From: CAYYNP01 sp964472545
Lineage (GTDB): Bacteria; Planctomycetota; Planctomycetia; Pirellulales; Thermoguttaceae
DNA length: 37,578 bases
Assembly (NCBI GenBank): GCA_964472545.1
Contig: CAYYNP010000062.1
Span: forward strand, 1-37,578
Direction: 5' to 3'
The translations under genes were made by a program, and so were the position numbers. Positions 22,817 to 31,720 of this stretch are shown here, in pieces. The notes beneath the pieces are model-generated. The model was given only the letters and a program-made list of their open reading frames with translations. It did not search any database and had not been told where the DNA came from. How positions within the stretch are numbered: the first letter of the stretch is position 1; every line of letters starts with the position of its first letter.

Positions 22817-24489
22817 GTGCCGAGACGCAAACACCTCCCGCCGAAGCCACCTACGGCACTGTGCCCGAAGGTCGTATCGCCCGATACGCGGCGGCCGCGG
22901 AGGCATTCTTGGAGCGGGCCGCCGACCGGCTCAATCCGATTCTGGTCAAAGAGACCCGGCAGGCTCTGAAGAGCCGGCAGTTCATCATCACCTTCGCCCT
23001 GTTGCTGATCTGCGGCTGGGCCTGGTCGCTGATCGGCATCGCGGCTAACAATCCGAGGCAGCAGTTTGGCACCGCCGGGGCCGAGTTGTTTTGCGGCTAC
23101 TATGTGATCCTGGCGGCGGCGCTGTTGGTGTTCGTACCCTTCGGCGCGTTTCGCTCGCTGGCCGCCGAGCAGGAAGACAAGACCTACGAACTGATGTCGA
23201 TCACCACGCTGGGGCCGCGGCAGATCGCCCGTGGCAAGCTGGGCAGTGCGGTGTTGCAGATGCTGATCTACCTCTCGGCGCTGTCGCCCTGCCTGGCGTT
23301 TACGTACATGCTACGCGGGATCGACTTCCTCTCGATCGTGTACTTCCTCTTCTACATCGTGTTGTCGTCGTTGTTCTGCTCGATGATCGGTGTGCTGGCC
23401 GGTACCATCACCACGCACCGCCACTGGCAGGTGGTCGTCTCCGTGGTGCTGATTGCGGCGTTGCTGGGAGTGTTTATCGGGGCGTGGGCGTTTGTTGTCG
23501 CGTTCACACAATGGGACGTGCTGGACTTTGAGGACACCGAATTCTGGATCGCCAACGCCGGGATCGTCACCGCCTTTGCCGGTTACTTTGCGATGGCCTA
23601 CTACGCGGCGGTCGCCCGGCTGGCCTTTGCCTCCGACAACCGCTCGACCCGGCTGCGCGTGGTGATGGTCGCGCACCACGCGGTCTTCTGCGGTTGGATG
23701 GCCTGGGCCTGGGTCTCGCCGTATGCGGCGAATTTCCACGAAGTGGCCTTGGTTACCGCGATCGCCCTGCTCGCCGCACATTGGTACGTGATGGGGGCCT
23801 TGATGGCCGGCGAATCGCCGGAATTGTCGCCGCGCGTGAAGCGCAGCCTGCCGCAGAGTCTCTTGGGGCGGTCGCTGCTGACCTGGTTGAATCCCGGGCC
23901 GGGGACGGGCTACATGTTGGCGGTGGCCAGCATGGTCGGTGCATTGGTGCTTGTGCTGCTCGGGTTCTTCGTGGCCGACGTCTACGATCTCCGGAACCCA
24001 AACCGCGGAAGCCAAATCAGCTTCTGGAGAATGGCCTGCTTCGGCCTCGTGGTGACTTCCTACGTCGTGTTCTACCTGGGGCTGGGATTGGCGGCCGTGC
24101 GGTTTCTGCGCAACTATGTCCAGGTCGGGTTGCTGATGGGAGTCCTCACGAACATCCTGATCCTGACGATCGGCTCCGGCGGGCCGTTGATCGCTCACTT
24201 GATGATGGCCGACACGTTCGGCTATCGCTATAACCTCATGCTCTTCACTGAGCCCTTCTGGTCATCGGGCCACGTGATCAGCACGCCCACCGGGCTGTCG
24301 TCCAGCGCGTCGGCGCTGGTGGTGGTCGTGCCGCTGATGGCCTTGGCCGTGTTCTTCTGGAACTTGCCGCACGTGGTCGCGGAAGTGCGGCACGAGCGCG
24401 TTGCGAAGCCGCCTCGCGTGGCGGAAGACGACGCCCGGCGGAAGCGACGCAAGGCGCCCCCTTCGCCGGGCAGCGGCGATCCTTGGTAG
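22813..24489 (+). CDS. ABC-2 type transporter permease
   Basis: 558 residues with about twelve hydrophobic spans, starting at ATG 22813 inside the ATPase stop. The segment RLNPILVKETRQALKSRQF just before the first span is typical of ABC-2 permeases of this class, where a cytoplasmic amphipathic helix contacts the ATPase; EQEDKTYELMSITTLGPRQI after the second span is another common block. The large number of spans suggests two permease modules fused. It probably pairs with the ATPase upstream. The substrate cannot be told; the unit of four overlapping genes points to export or envelope remodelling. A basic tail rich in Arg and Lys ends the protein. The convergent minus-strand gene begins 64 bp on. 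Confidence 0.9.
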   Translation: MSAETQTPPAEATYGTVPEGRIARYAAAAEAFLERAADRLNPILVKETRQALKSRQFIITFALLLICGWAWSLIGIAANNPRQQFGTAGAELFCGYYVILAAALLVFVPFGAFRSLAAEQEDKTYELMSITTLGPRQIARGKLGSAVLQMLIYLSALSPCLAFTYMLRGIDFLSIVYFLFYIVLSSLFCSMIGVLAGTITTHRHWQVVVSVVLIAALLGVFIGAWAFVVAFTQWDVLDFEDTEFWIANAGIVTAFAGYFAMAYYAAVARLAFASDNRSTRLRVVMVAHHAVFCGWMAWAWVSPYAANFHEVALVTAIALLAAHWYVMGALMAGESPELSPRVKRSLPQSLLGRSLLTWLNPGPGTGYMLAVASMVGALVLVLLGFFVADVYDLRNPNRGSQISFWRMACFGLVVTSYVVFYLGLGLAAVRFLRNYVQVGLLMGVLTNILILTIGSGGPLIAHLMMADTFGYRYNLMLFTEPFWSSGHVISTPTGLSSSASALVVVVPLMALAVFFWNLPHVVAEVRHERVAKPPRVAEDDARRKRRKAPPSPGSGDPW

Positions 24490-24553
24490 TGTGCTCGTCC
24501 TTCCACCGGAAAGTCCTTCCGATGAAACCCTGCACGCCCCGGCCGGCCATCGC

Positions 24554-26824
24554 TCACGGTTGGTTGCCGTCGTCGGCCGGCGGCGGGGGCAATGCCGAGG
24601 CGGCTTTGCGGAGTTCGACGACGCGGGCAAGCAATTCGCCCGACTCGAACCGCTCCGCCCATTTCTGGGCCGGTTGGCGACGCTTGGCCTCCGGCTCCTC
24701 GGGCTCGTAATAGAGCTTCCAGCCGGTCAACTCGGTGAGGTTCTGGAAACTCACCACGCGCAGCGCCAGCTCCTTGTGGCTCAGCGCGTCGATCAGCTTG
24801 CCGGCCTCGCCATCGCGGAGGTCTTGCTCCGAATAGCCCCAGAGCATCCGATGCAACCCGTCGGCCTCTGTGGTGTAGCGTTTGGCCATCGCACGGTGTA
24901 CGTCGGCCGCAACCGAAGCCCCCCGCGAAACGGCTTCCCGGAGTTCTCGAATGCAATCGGGCCAGATCTGCTTCTCGGTGGCGTCGTCCAGAAGTGTCAC
25001 CAGAGAATCGAATTCGCCGATGTGCCCTAAGCACCGCGACGCCAGCCAGGCGACTTCTTTGCGGCGATGATTGGCCAATTCGAGCAGCCCCAGGCGGGCG
25101 TCGGCCTGGAGTTCCTTTTCGAGGATGTTCGAGGCCTGCGGGCCGAGATCGAACGGCACGCTCTCGCCGCCGGCAATCCACGCAGGCATCTGCTCGACGG
25201 CCACCGGATCGGGCAGCGGATCGACGTCCAACGGAACGCCGGTTCCCGCCTCGAGCGTGGTGCTCGATCCATCGACCTCCCAACGGATGCGTCCCACGGC
25301 CGCGTAGAGGTCGGCAACAACGGGGGCCGGCTCTGCTTGCGGATCGACGCCGGGCACGGGATCGCGGTCCACGTGCAGCGCGGCCATCGCGCCGGGGTCG
25401 ACAAACGTAATCACGCCGGTTTGTTCACCCAGCCGCAGCCGAAAACTGACGTTGGCTTCGCCTGCCGTCCGCAAAATCGCCCTCCCGTAGTCGACGCTCA
25501 TGCCCGAGAACCCTTGATCGTCTGCCGACAGCAACTCGCAGAGCGTGCCGTCGATCAACTGGACGGTCACTCCGGCGCCGGAAAGCGTCAGCAGAGGGCG
25601 AAACGTGGGCAGACTCAACAACGACTGACGCGAACTGACGATCCCGCGCGGAGCCACGCGCTGCCACGATGTCCCGGAATCGGCGCCCGGGCTGCCTCGC
25701 AGGAGCACTTGCCGCTCGGAAGTCAACTCACCCATTCGTTGCGGCGCAGGCGGAACCGGGGCCGTGGGCGGAACGGCCGGTGGAGATACCGGCGGATTGA
25801 CCGTCGGGTCGGTCGGATCATTCGGCGGTACGAGCGGGGGCAGATCGGTCGGCGTGGTCGGTGGGTCCACCGGGCCGGGTGAATCCGGCGGCAGGGGAGC
25901 GACCGGCGGGAGATCGTTCGGATCGGCCGGGGGCAACGGAACGACGGGGTCTATTGGCGGGTCGACCACGTTATCCGGCGGTGTAACACCCGGCGGCACC
26001 ACCTCTGGCGGTACAATGCCTGGCGGCACGACGTCCGGCGGCGGGTCCCCGGAGGGCGGATCGTCGATTCCCGTCGATGTGACGCTGGTGGGTCCGGCTT
26101 CGGGCGATCCTCCCGCCTCCGGTGCGGCAGCGACTTCCGCCGGCGGTTTGACCAGCCCCATCCGGACCGCCACATCGCCCAGCGGAGTACCCGGCTCGAA
26201 TTGCCCTAAGGCAGTCAACACCACAACGGCAAAACACAACGCCAGGAGCAAGACGGCGGCGGCCGGCAAAAACCTCCGCGGTCTTCGTGGTTCGCGCAAA
26301 TACTCGGGAATCTCCGGCTTCTGGCGGCCGGCCATCGGCGGCGGTTCGACCGGCGGAGCGGCACTCCCCTGTCCGTCGCCAGACGGCACTGTGGTGGCCG
26401 CGATCGGTGGAGCGACGGGGGCCTCCGGCGTCGACGGACTTACGGCCGGCAGTCCGTACATCCGCTGGCGGCTGCTGGGGTCGATCTCGGCCGCCTCGCC
26501 CAAGACCAGTGTGAGGATCTGGTGGCACGAGGCCACCTCGGCCAGGTGAATGTCGGAATCGAGACACACCTTCTCGAAATCCGGCACGCGATCGCCGTGG
26601 AGCGTGTTGTCGAGATACTCGGCCACCGTGTTGGCATCGAGCCCGGGGCCGTGATCGGTAAGAGCCGGGGCCGCCAACCGTAGACGCCGCATGACGTCCC
26701 GCGTGCGGTGGAGCAGCTCCGTGGCCACCTTGCTCTCGGCAATCTTCTTGCCGATCTCGGCGGCGTCCTCCGGCTCGAGAATGCCGTCGAGATAAGCCAG
26801 CATCGTACGCAAGGTCAATCGCAT
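24554..26824 (-). CDS. Proline-rich membrane protein with anti-sigma-like N-terminus
   Basis: 756 residues from ATG 26824, with GAGGAG seven bases upstream. Order: an N-terminal cytoplasmic helical part (MLAYLDGILEPEDAAEIGKK, then a second block AEYLDNTLHGDRVPDFEKVC) that looks like two anti-sigma-type or zinc-finger-like helical modules without a clear metal motif; a Pro/Ala linker; one span (FLPAAAVLLLALCFAVVVL); then a long proline-rich segment with PPxVV repeats (26055-25740); then a beta-rich FecR-like extracytoplasmic part and a final helical region with HEAT-like features (LELANHRRKEVAWLASRCLG). It may sense an external state and report to a cytoplasmic partner, but this is inference. 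No sigma factor gene is adjacent. Confidence 0.75.
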   Translation of the reverse strand: MRLTLRTMLAYLDGILEPEDAAEIGKKIAESKVATELLHRTRDVMRRLRLAAPALTDHGPGLDANTVAEYLDNTLHGDRVPDFEKVCLDSDIHLAEVASCHQILTLVLGEAAEIDPSSRQRMYGLPAVSPSTPEAPVAPPIAATTVPSGDGQGSAAPPVEPPPMAGRQKPEIPEYLREPRRPRRFLPAAAVLLLALCFAVVVLTALGQFEPGTPLGDVAVRMGLVKPPAEVAAAPEAGGSPEAGPTSVTSTGIDDPPSGDPPPDVVPPGIVPPEVVPPGVTPPDNVVDPPIDPVVPLPPADPNDLPPVAPLPPDSPGPVDPPTTPTDLPPLVPPNDPTDPTVNPPVSPPAVPPTAPVPPAPQRMGELTSERQVLLRGSPGADSGTSWQRVAPRGIVSSRQSLLSLPTFRPLLTLSGAGVTVQLIDGTLCELLSADDQGFSGMSVDYGRAILRTAGEANVSFRLRLGEQTGVITFVDPGAMAALHVDRDPVPGVDPQAEPAPVVADLYAAVGRIRWEVDGSSTTLEAGTGVPLDVDPLPDPVAVEQMPAWIAGGESVPFDLGPQASNILEKELQADARLGLLELANHRRKEVAWLASRCLGHIGEFDSLVTLLDDATEKQIWPDCIRELREAVSRGASVAADVHRAMAKRYTTEADGLHRMLWGYSEQDLRDGEAGKLIDALSHKELALRVVSFQNLTELTGWKLYYEPEEPEAKRRQPAQKWAERFESGELLARVVELRKAASALPPPPADDGNQP
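25740..26055 (-). repeat. Proline-rich tandem repeat region within the membrane protein gene
   Basis: On the minus strand the DNA between about 26044 and 25970 repeats a 15-bp unit coding for PPxVx (PPDVVPPGIVPPEVVPPGVT). Looser PPxDP-type repeats continue to about 25740. It probably forms a stiff wall-spanning arm. Confidence 0.8.
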
Positions 26825-26964
26825 CACAGACTCCTCAGCCGGATGAAGTTGGTCTTTCCCTTCTACCCGAATAGTGTCGTCCGGGTGGCAAATCCGTGCA
26901 GCAAAACCAGGGAATACGCGACGTTTCCTCCGTCGACACATACTTCAGAGGGGGCCGCGCAATG

Positions 26965-27372
26965 TCAGCGGCGGGTCTCCGGCGAGGCGATCGGCTTCGA
27001 GAAAGCCAGCAGCGCAGATAGCGTGAGCAGACATTCCAGCAGGCCGACCACCATCGGGTGCAGTAGCGGGCGTTGCGATCGATAGGCCGAGGGCCATTGG
27101 TCCATCCGCTGCCATCCGTGCCGCGTTCGCCGCCATCCGTCGTCAGAATCCAAGGAATCTGGCGAGGGAGCCAGCGGCAATTCGACGATCAGCCAGCCGA
27201 CTGCGACGAGAATCAGCAGAATAACGCCGACGACACGCAAGAGTTGACTCCATACACCCGCCGAAGAACGGCGCGAGGAGTTCTGCGCCGATAGAAGGGC
27301 CGCTACGAGCAGAAGGAATTGCAACCGGCGGGCCGATCGCGAGGCAGTTGATGCGCTTTGCCGCAACCGCAA
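26965..27372 (-). CDS. Hypothetical two-span membrane protein
   Basis: Up to 135 residues, starting at TTG 27372; a shorter start near residue 18 is possible, because no ribosome binding site is clear. Spans: LQFLLLVAALLS, LLRVVGVILLILVAVGWLIV and MVVGLLECLLTLSALLAF. Between the last two is a Trp/Arg-rich loop (GWRRTRHGWQRMDQWP) reminiscent of small planctomycete membrane proteins. It is on the same strand as the proline-rich gene, 140 bp upstream of it, and may be co-transcribed. The open frame is not matched by a better candidate on the other strand. Function unknown. The gap from here to 27656 shows no gene; it holds small palindromes at 27423-27438 and 27477-27490. Confidence 0.55.
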   Translation of the reverse strand: MRLRQSASTASRSARRLQFLLLVAALLSAQNSSRRSSAGVWSQLLRVVGVILLILVAVGWLIVELPLAPSPDSLDSDDGWRRTRHGWQRMDQWPSAYRSQRPLLHPMVVGLLECLLTLSALLAFSKPIASPETRR

Positions 27373-27656
27373 TCAAGGCATAGGCTTACAGCGAAGCGTA
27401 CATGGCCTTTGAATCGCGTCGTGTTGCGTGTTCGCAACGTGCATTGGGTGATGCGCGTAGTCTACAGGCAACATCGTTGACCGGCGTCAACCCTGCCGCT
27501 ACTCGGGTCCGTTTTGCGGGCAGACCAATTTGCCCCCGCTGCGACGGTGGCCTAGGGTTGGCTATGGCGATGCGTAGCAAGACGGCAGCCCACAACTCGG
27601 CCGACACGCACGCGAGACACCCCCTGAGTCAACCCGTCCCGTGAGGCAAATAAGCC

Positions 27657-28571
27657 ATGAGTACCCCGGAGAATCCTTCAGTCGACCTGAACAAGATCCT
27701 CGCCGGCGCCCAGTTGCCCGCCTTGCCGCAAAGCGCGATTCGCTTGCTTGAGCTTTCGCAAGACCCCACCAACGGGCCGCCCGAATTCGCCGTGCCTATC
27801 GAGTCGGATCCCGGGCTGACCGGCCAGGTGTTGCGATTCGTCAACTCGTCGTATTTCGGCTTCTCGCGGGAGATCTCCAGTGTGAAGCTGGCGATCACGC
27901 TGGTGGGCATCCGAACGATCAAGAACTTCGCGCTTTGGAGCGCCGTTTTCAGCCTGATGCCGAACCCCCGTTGTGGGCCGTTCGATCTGAAGAGCCTCTG
28001 GCAGGACTCGCTCCGCCGGGCACTCTTCACTCGTGCCGTGGCCAAGTTGATGGGCATCAAGGAGCCGGAGGAACCGTTTGCGGCGGCTCTGCTTCAGGAC
28101 ATGGCCGTGCCGCTGTTGGCCAAGGAACTGCCCGATCTTTACGTCAAACTGCTGGAAGCCCGCAGCGACGGTAAGATCCGTCTGTCGATGGTGGAGAGCC
28201 GCGTATTCGGCTGGACCCACGCCGAGGCGTCCGGCATCATGGCGCGTCACTGGAACCTGCCCGAAGGTTTTGCAGCGTTGGTCGAGAGCCACGCGCAGAT
28301 CGAGGATTGCCTGGCGTGCCGCGATACCGAGCCGGGCAAGCTCGCCGTGGCCCTTTCGGCCCTCTTGCCGGCGGTCGTCGACACCGACTGGCACGCGCAT
28401 GAGGAGTTTTCAGACCTCTATGCCAAGGCGGTTCCACCCGACGGCCCGGAGTTGGTCGAACTGCTGGGGCAGGTCGACGAAGAGTTTGCCCAGTTTGCCC
28501 CCGTGTTGAAGTTGACCAGCCCGGCCGCGTCGCTGGCCGACCGCTTTGCCGCAACGGTTTCGACGGCTTGA
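27657..28571 (+). CDS. HDOD domain protein
   Basis: 304 residues, cytoplasmic. Residues about 15-220 form an HDOD domain: LPALPQSAIRLLELSQDP, then ESDPGLTGQVLRFVNSSYFG, SSVKLAITLVGIRTIKNFAL, and AALLQDMAVPLLAKELPD, which sits where HD proteins have HD(I/L)G but lacks the metal-binding His, as usual for HDOD. It is not expected to be a phosphodiesterase. Proteins of this family act in signalling and cell-cycle or stress control. No linked GGDEF, EAL or receiver domain is present. The ATG at 27657 follows GAGG at 27643-27646. A short hairpin with the stop codon in its loop (28562-28578) ends the gene. Confidence 0.9.
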   Translation: MSTPENPSVDLNKILAGAQLPALPQSAIRLLELSQDPTNGPPEFAVPIESDPGLTGQVLRFVNSSYFGFSREISSVKLAITLVGIRTIKNFALWSAVFSLMPNPRCGPFDLKSLWQDSLRRALFTRAVAKLMGIKEPEEPFAAALLQDMAVPLLAKELPDLYVKLLEARSDGKIRLSMVESRVFGWTHAEASGIMARHWNLPEGFAALVESHAQIEDCLACRDTEPGKLAVALSALLPAVVDTDWHAHEEFSDLYAKAVPPDGPELVELLGQVDEEFAQFAPVLKLTSPAASLADRFAATVSTA

Positions 28572-28578
28572 CGCCGTC
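28562..28578 (+). terminator. Short hairpin around the HDOD stop codon
   Basis: GACGGC (28562-28567) and GCCGTC (28573-28578) with loop TTGAC, which contains most of the TGA stop. No U-tract, so termination is doubtful. Confidence 0.25.
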
Positions 28579-28662
28579 TGAATGCAGAGCTGGCACGAGC
28601 GGGCACGAAGGTCGGGCACAAGTCGTCTAGGCAAACGGCACGATTCTGCGTACCCTTGGGCC

Positions 28663-30375
28663 ATGCTGGCACGGATAGCCCCCTGGTATCGTTCCTGTTT
28701 CGGCCACGCGATCGTCGCAGCGGCCCTGCTCTGGACGGCGCTGCCGCCCTGCAATCTTTGGCCGTTGGCTTGGGTTGCGCCCGTCTGGTGGGTGTTGCTG
28801 ATACGGCGGAGCGGACTCAAGGGCGAGCAACCGCGCCCCGCCGCATTCTCGCCGACCTCGGGCCGCCGCGCGCTTCGCCCGATCGTTGCGGTCGTCGCCT
28901 TCTTGCGCTGGCTCCTTGACGGCGACCATCCCTATCGAGGCATCTACCTGGCGGGTTTCCTCTTTTGGTGCGCCGCGTTGCATTGGCTCTGTCTGCCGTA
29001 TTGGGCGACCGGGTTCCTCGGACTGCTGGCCGCATTCTACATGGGGTTCTATCTGCCCGTCTTCGTGGGCCTGTGCCGCGTGGCCGTGCATCGGATGGGC
29101 GTGTCGGTGATCGTTGCCGCGCCGGTCGTTTGGGCCGGTCTGGAGTTCGCTCGAGCCCACTTGATCACCGGCACCACGTTGGCCGCTTTGAGCCACACGC
29201 AGTTCCGTTGGATTCGGCTGATTCAAGTGGCCGATCTGTTCGGGGCCTATGGCGTCGGCTTCGTCGTGATGCTCGGCGCCGCATGTGTGGCACGCATGGT
29301 CCCTTGCGACGGCCGGCGATGGGCCGTCTGGCCGCTGGCTCCCGCGGTGGCCGTTCTGACGGTGACCCTCCTCTACGGGCAGTATCGCATCACCGAGGTC
29401 GCTCCCCCGCAGCAGCCCGCCGTTCGCGTGGCCTTGATCCAAGGCTGCATCGACTCGACTTTCAAGGCCGACCAGGCAATGGCCAAGACTATCCACCGGG
29501 AATACCACGGGCTGTCGCGAGAGGCCGTTAACGAGTTTGGCCGACTCGACGTGATCATCTGGCCGGAGACGATCTGCCGCTATTTCTGGATTACGCTGGA
29601 GCCAGGCGCACGCATGCCGGGCTGCTCCGAAGTCAAGAGCCGTGCATTGGCAGAAGAACATCGCCGCTGCATCGCCGGCATGGCTCACGATCTGGCGACG
29701 CCGATGATTCTGGGGCTTGACGCACTTCATTTTGGCAGCGAAGGACACCAGCAGTTCAATGCGGCGATTCTGATTTCACCCGACGGAACTTCCCAGGGGC
29801 CGTACCACAAGCAGCATCTGGTGCTCTTTGGTGAATACGTTCCTTTGGCACGACACCTCCCTTGGTTGTACGAGCTTACCCCTCTGTCGGACGGGGTGAC
29901 CCCGGGTGAATCGCCGGTCACGGTGCAGGTGGCCAACCTCCGTTTCGCCCCGAATATCTGCTACGAAAGCGTGCTGCCCCATGTCATCCGCAGCCAGGTC
30001 TGCGCGCTCAAGGACCGCGGCGAGGAGCCCGACGTGCTGGTCAACCTGACCAACGACGGCTGGTTCTACGGCTCTGCCGAACTCGACATGCACCTCATAT
30101 GTGGGGCATTTCGGGCGATTGAATGCCGCAAGCCACTTCTGATCGCGGCGAACACGGGGTTCTCTGCGCATATCACCTCCAACGGGAAGGTCGTATCTCG
30201 CGGAAGAAGGCATGCCACCGACAAGATCCTAGCCGAAGTCCACTCAGACGGGCGGCAGAGTGCGTACTTGCGGCTCGGTGATTGGCCGGTATCCTTCTGT
30301 TTGGGGGCATGTCTTCTGCTGGCAGCAGTGGGTTTCCGGTCCCGAGGTGCTCTACAGACGCCGGCACGACCATAA
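28663..30375 (+). CDS. lnt: Apolipoprotein N-acyltransferase (Lnt)
   Basis: 570-residue inner-membrane enzyme that adds the third acyl chain to lipoproteins. The N-terminal half has about six spans, interrupted by a basic loop at about residues 50-80. The C-terminal half is a nitrilase-type domain with the complete triad: E302 in WPE, K383 in YHKQHLVLFGEYVP, and C433 in ICYES. NLTNDGWFYGSAE and RPLLIAANTG-like blocks match Lnt. One more span follows near the C-terminus. Start ATG 28663 was chosen; an upstream extension to 28582 looks non-coding. The presence of Lnt fits a cell with an outer membrane and lipoprotein sorting; the protein at 12935 is a possible client. Confidence 0.94.
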   Translation: MLARIAPWYRSCFGHAIVAAALLWTALPPCNLWPLAWVAPVWWVLLIRRSGLKGEQPRPAAFSPTSGRRALRPIVAVVAFLRWLLDGDHPYRGIYLAGFLFWCAALHWLCLPYWATGFLGLLAAFYMGFYLPVFVGLCRVAVHRMGVSVIVAAPVVWAGLEFARAHLITGTTLAALSHTQFRWIRLIQVADLFGAYGVGFVVMLGAACVARMVPCDGRRWAVWPLAPAVAVLTVTLLYGQYRITEVAPPQQPAVRVALIQGCIDSTFKADQAMAKTIHREYHGLSREAVNEFGRLDVIIWPETICRYFWITLEPGARMPGCSEVKSRALAEEHRRCIAGMAHDLATPMILGLDALHFGSEGHQQFNAAILISPDGTSQGPYHKQHLVLFGEYVPLARHLPWLYELTPLSDGVTPGESPVTVQVANLRFAPNICYESVLPHVIRSQVCALKDRGEEPDVLVNLTNDGWFYGSAELDMHLICGAFRAIECRKPLLIAANTGFSAHITSNGKVVSRGRRHATDKILAEVHSDGRQSAYLRLGDWPVSFCLGACLLLAAVGFRSRGALQTPARP

Positions 30376-30424
30376 CAGCTCATTCCCCCAGGCGCAAGGG
30401 TCGGGCGGATTCTGGGCATTCTCG

Positions 30425-30454
30425 TTGACATGAGAAAATGGGCGAAGTTATACT
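30425..30454 (+). promoter_or_regulatory. Strong sigma70-type promoter of the rod-shape unit
   Basis: TTGACA (30425-30430, perfect) and TATACT (30449-30454, 5 of 6) separated by 18 bp. Predicted start of transcription near 30461, giving a leader of about 158 nt to the ATG at 30619. It stands in an AT-rich patch unlike its surroundings, which adds support. Confidence 0.75.
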
Positions 30455-30470
30455 AACGGAATAGTTTTGT

Positions 30471-30516
30471 GGGTTTGCCGTTGGCCTGTGTGGGCTGTTC
30501 TGCCTGAGGCAAACCC
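30471..30516 (+). promoter_or_regulatory. Stem-loop in the leader of the rod-shape unit
   Basis: Perfect 9-bp inverted repeat GGGTTTGCC (30471-30479) and GGCAAACCC (30508-30516) with a 28-nt loop, placed 10 nt after the predicted transcription start. No U-tract follows. It may stabilise the transcript or regulate it. Confidence 0.5.
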
Positions 30517-30618
30517 GAGTTGGTACAACGAATTGGGCCGGACGGAAGCGGTCTGCGGTCGATGGAAGAGGACTGCCGTGGCGGGTGTTTGCCCGGCTGT
30601 CACAGGAGAGGTCTGGAC

Positions 30619-31479
30619 ATGAACCTCGTTGGCAAGATCTTCACCGTACTCATCTGCGTGATGAGCATCTTCTTCGCGGCCTTCGCGGCCACGCTTCACT
30701 CCACCCATAAGAATTGGAAAGAGGAGGCGGCGAAGCACGAAGCGAGCCTCAAGAAGGCGCAGGAAGATAATGAGACGATGGACGCGGAGAATCAGCGTCT
30801 GCGGAAGGAGCGCCAGAAGGAGCGTGCGGCCTACGCAGCGGCCTCCGCGGCACAACTCGCGGAAGTGAAGCGGTTGACGGACCAATACAACCAACTCGTC
30901 AAGGATATGGAGACAGTTTCTGCGGAGAAGCAGACTGCGTTGGCAGCCACCGCCGCCGCAGAAGCCAGTGCCAAGCAGTTTCGCGAACAGACCGACGATC
31001 TGGTGGCCGACAAGCTCACCGCGCAGGAAGAACGCGAGCAACTGTTTAAGGAAGTGGTGATCAAGAGCGACGACCTGCACGTGGCCGTCAACGAAGTGAA
31101 GCGGCTGCGAAGACTGCAAATGAGCCTCACCGAGCAGCTCTCCAAGGCGACGGAAGTGCTGCGGATGTTCGGGCTGGTTGGGGATTACATCTATGGCGAC
31201 CCGCCGATGATCGACGGGTTGGTGTTGTCGGTGCCCAGCGCCGATCTGGTGACCGTCTCGTTGGGGCACGACGACGGGCTGATCAACGGACACTTCCTGG
31301 ATATTTATCGCACCGCATCGGGCACGTCGACCTACGTGGGGCGGATCGAAGTCGTCAAGACCCAGCCCGACACGTCGATCTGCAAGGTCGCCCAACTGAA
31401 GAGCCCCGTCCGCAGGGGCGATTCCATCACTACCAGGCTACAGAACTACAAATATGTCACCGTCAAACTCCACCAATAA
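30619..31479 (+). CDS. Coiled-coil membrane protein preceding mreB
   Basis: 286 residues from ATG 30619, with AGGAGAGG at 30604-30611 as ribosome binding site. One N-terminal span (IFTVLICVMSIFFAAFAATL), then a long coiled coil rich in Glu, Lys and Ala to about residue 185, then a compact beta-type domain with VLSVPSADLVTVSLGHDDGL, GHFLDIYR, YVGRIEVVKTQPDTSICKV and RRGDSITTRL. The topology, a membrane helix followed by coiled coil and beta domain, is like that of MreC, but the sequence is different, and a separate mreC lies downstream. I do not recognise a named family. The end overlaps the next gene by 26 nt. The position at the head of the mre unit suggests a role in wall elongation; this is inference. 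Confidence 0.85.
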   Translation: MNLVGKIFTVLICVMSIFFAAFAATLHSTHKNWKEEAAKHEASLKKAQEDNETMDAENQRLRKERQKERAAYAAASAAQLAEVKRLTDQYNQLVKDMETVSAEKQTALAATAAAEASAKQFREQTDDLVADKLTAQEEREQLFKEVVIKSDDLHVAVNEVKRLRRLQMSLTEQLSKATEVLRMFGLVGDYIYGDPPMIDGLVLSVPSADLVTVSLGHDDGLINGHFLDIYRTASGTSTYVGRIEVVKTQPDTSICKVAQLKSPVRRGDSITTRLQNYKYVTVKLHQ

Positions 31480-31720
31480 GCCCGGCGGACCCTACCGCAG
31501 ACCACGGGCCGACGTCTACACGGCGCTGCTTGTGCTGGCGTTGCTCGCGTTGGCGTTGGGGATCTTCTGCCTCTCGCAGATCATGAACGTCTACGAGTGG
31601 AAGTTCCGCGGCGCGGCCGAAGCGCCGGTGGCACGTTCGGTCGCCATGGCCTCTACGTTCGATTCACCTCCACTTTTTGCGAGCACGGATGCTCCGTCGC
31701 CTGTTCGACTACTTCAGTAA
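31454..31720 (+). CDS. Small single-span membrane protein between the coiled-coil gene and mreB
   Basis: 88 residues. A Pro/Arg/Asn-rich cytoplasmic N-terminus, one strong span (VYTALLVLALLALALGIFCL) and a short outer tail. It overlaps the gene before it by 26 nt and mreB by 32 nt, so its translation is coupled on both sides. The high hydrophobic content in this frame, against shadow-like translations in the others, supports it as real. No ribosome binding site can be seen apart from coupling. Function unknown; it may anchor or regulate MreB or the coiled-coil protein. Confidence 0.7.
   Translation: MSPSNSTNKPGGPYRRPRADVYTALLVLALLALALGIFCLSQIMNVYEWKFRGAAEAPVARSVAMASTFDSPPLFASTDAPSPVRLLQ

Noticed and set aside
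25764..26549. Glycine-rich open frame on the plus strand
   Set aside because: It is the complement of the proline-rich repeat region; GGT/GGC repeats mirror CCG/CCA codons.
27402..27644. Small plus-strand frame of 80 codons before the HDOD gene
   Set aside because: No ribosome binding site, no recognisable composition, and it lies in a gap with palindromes.
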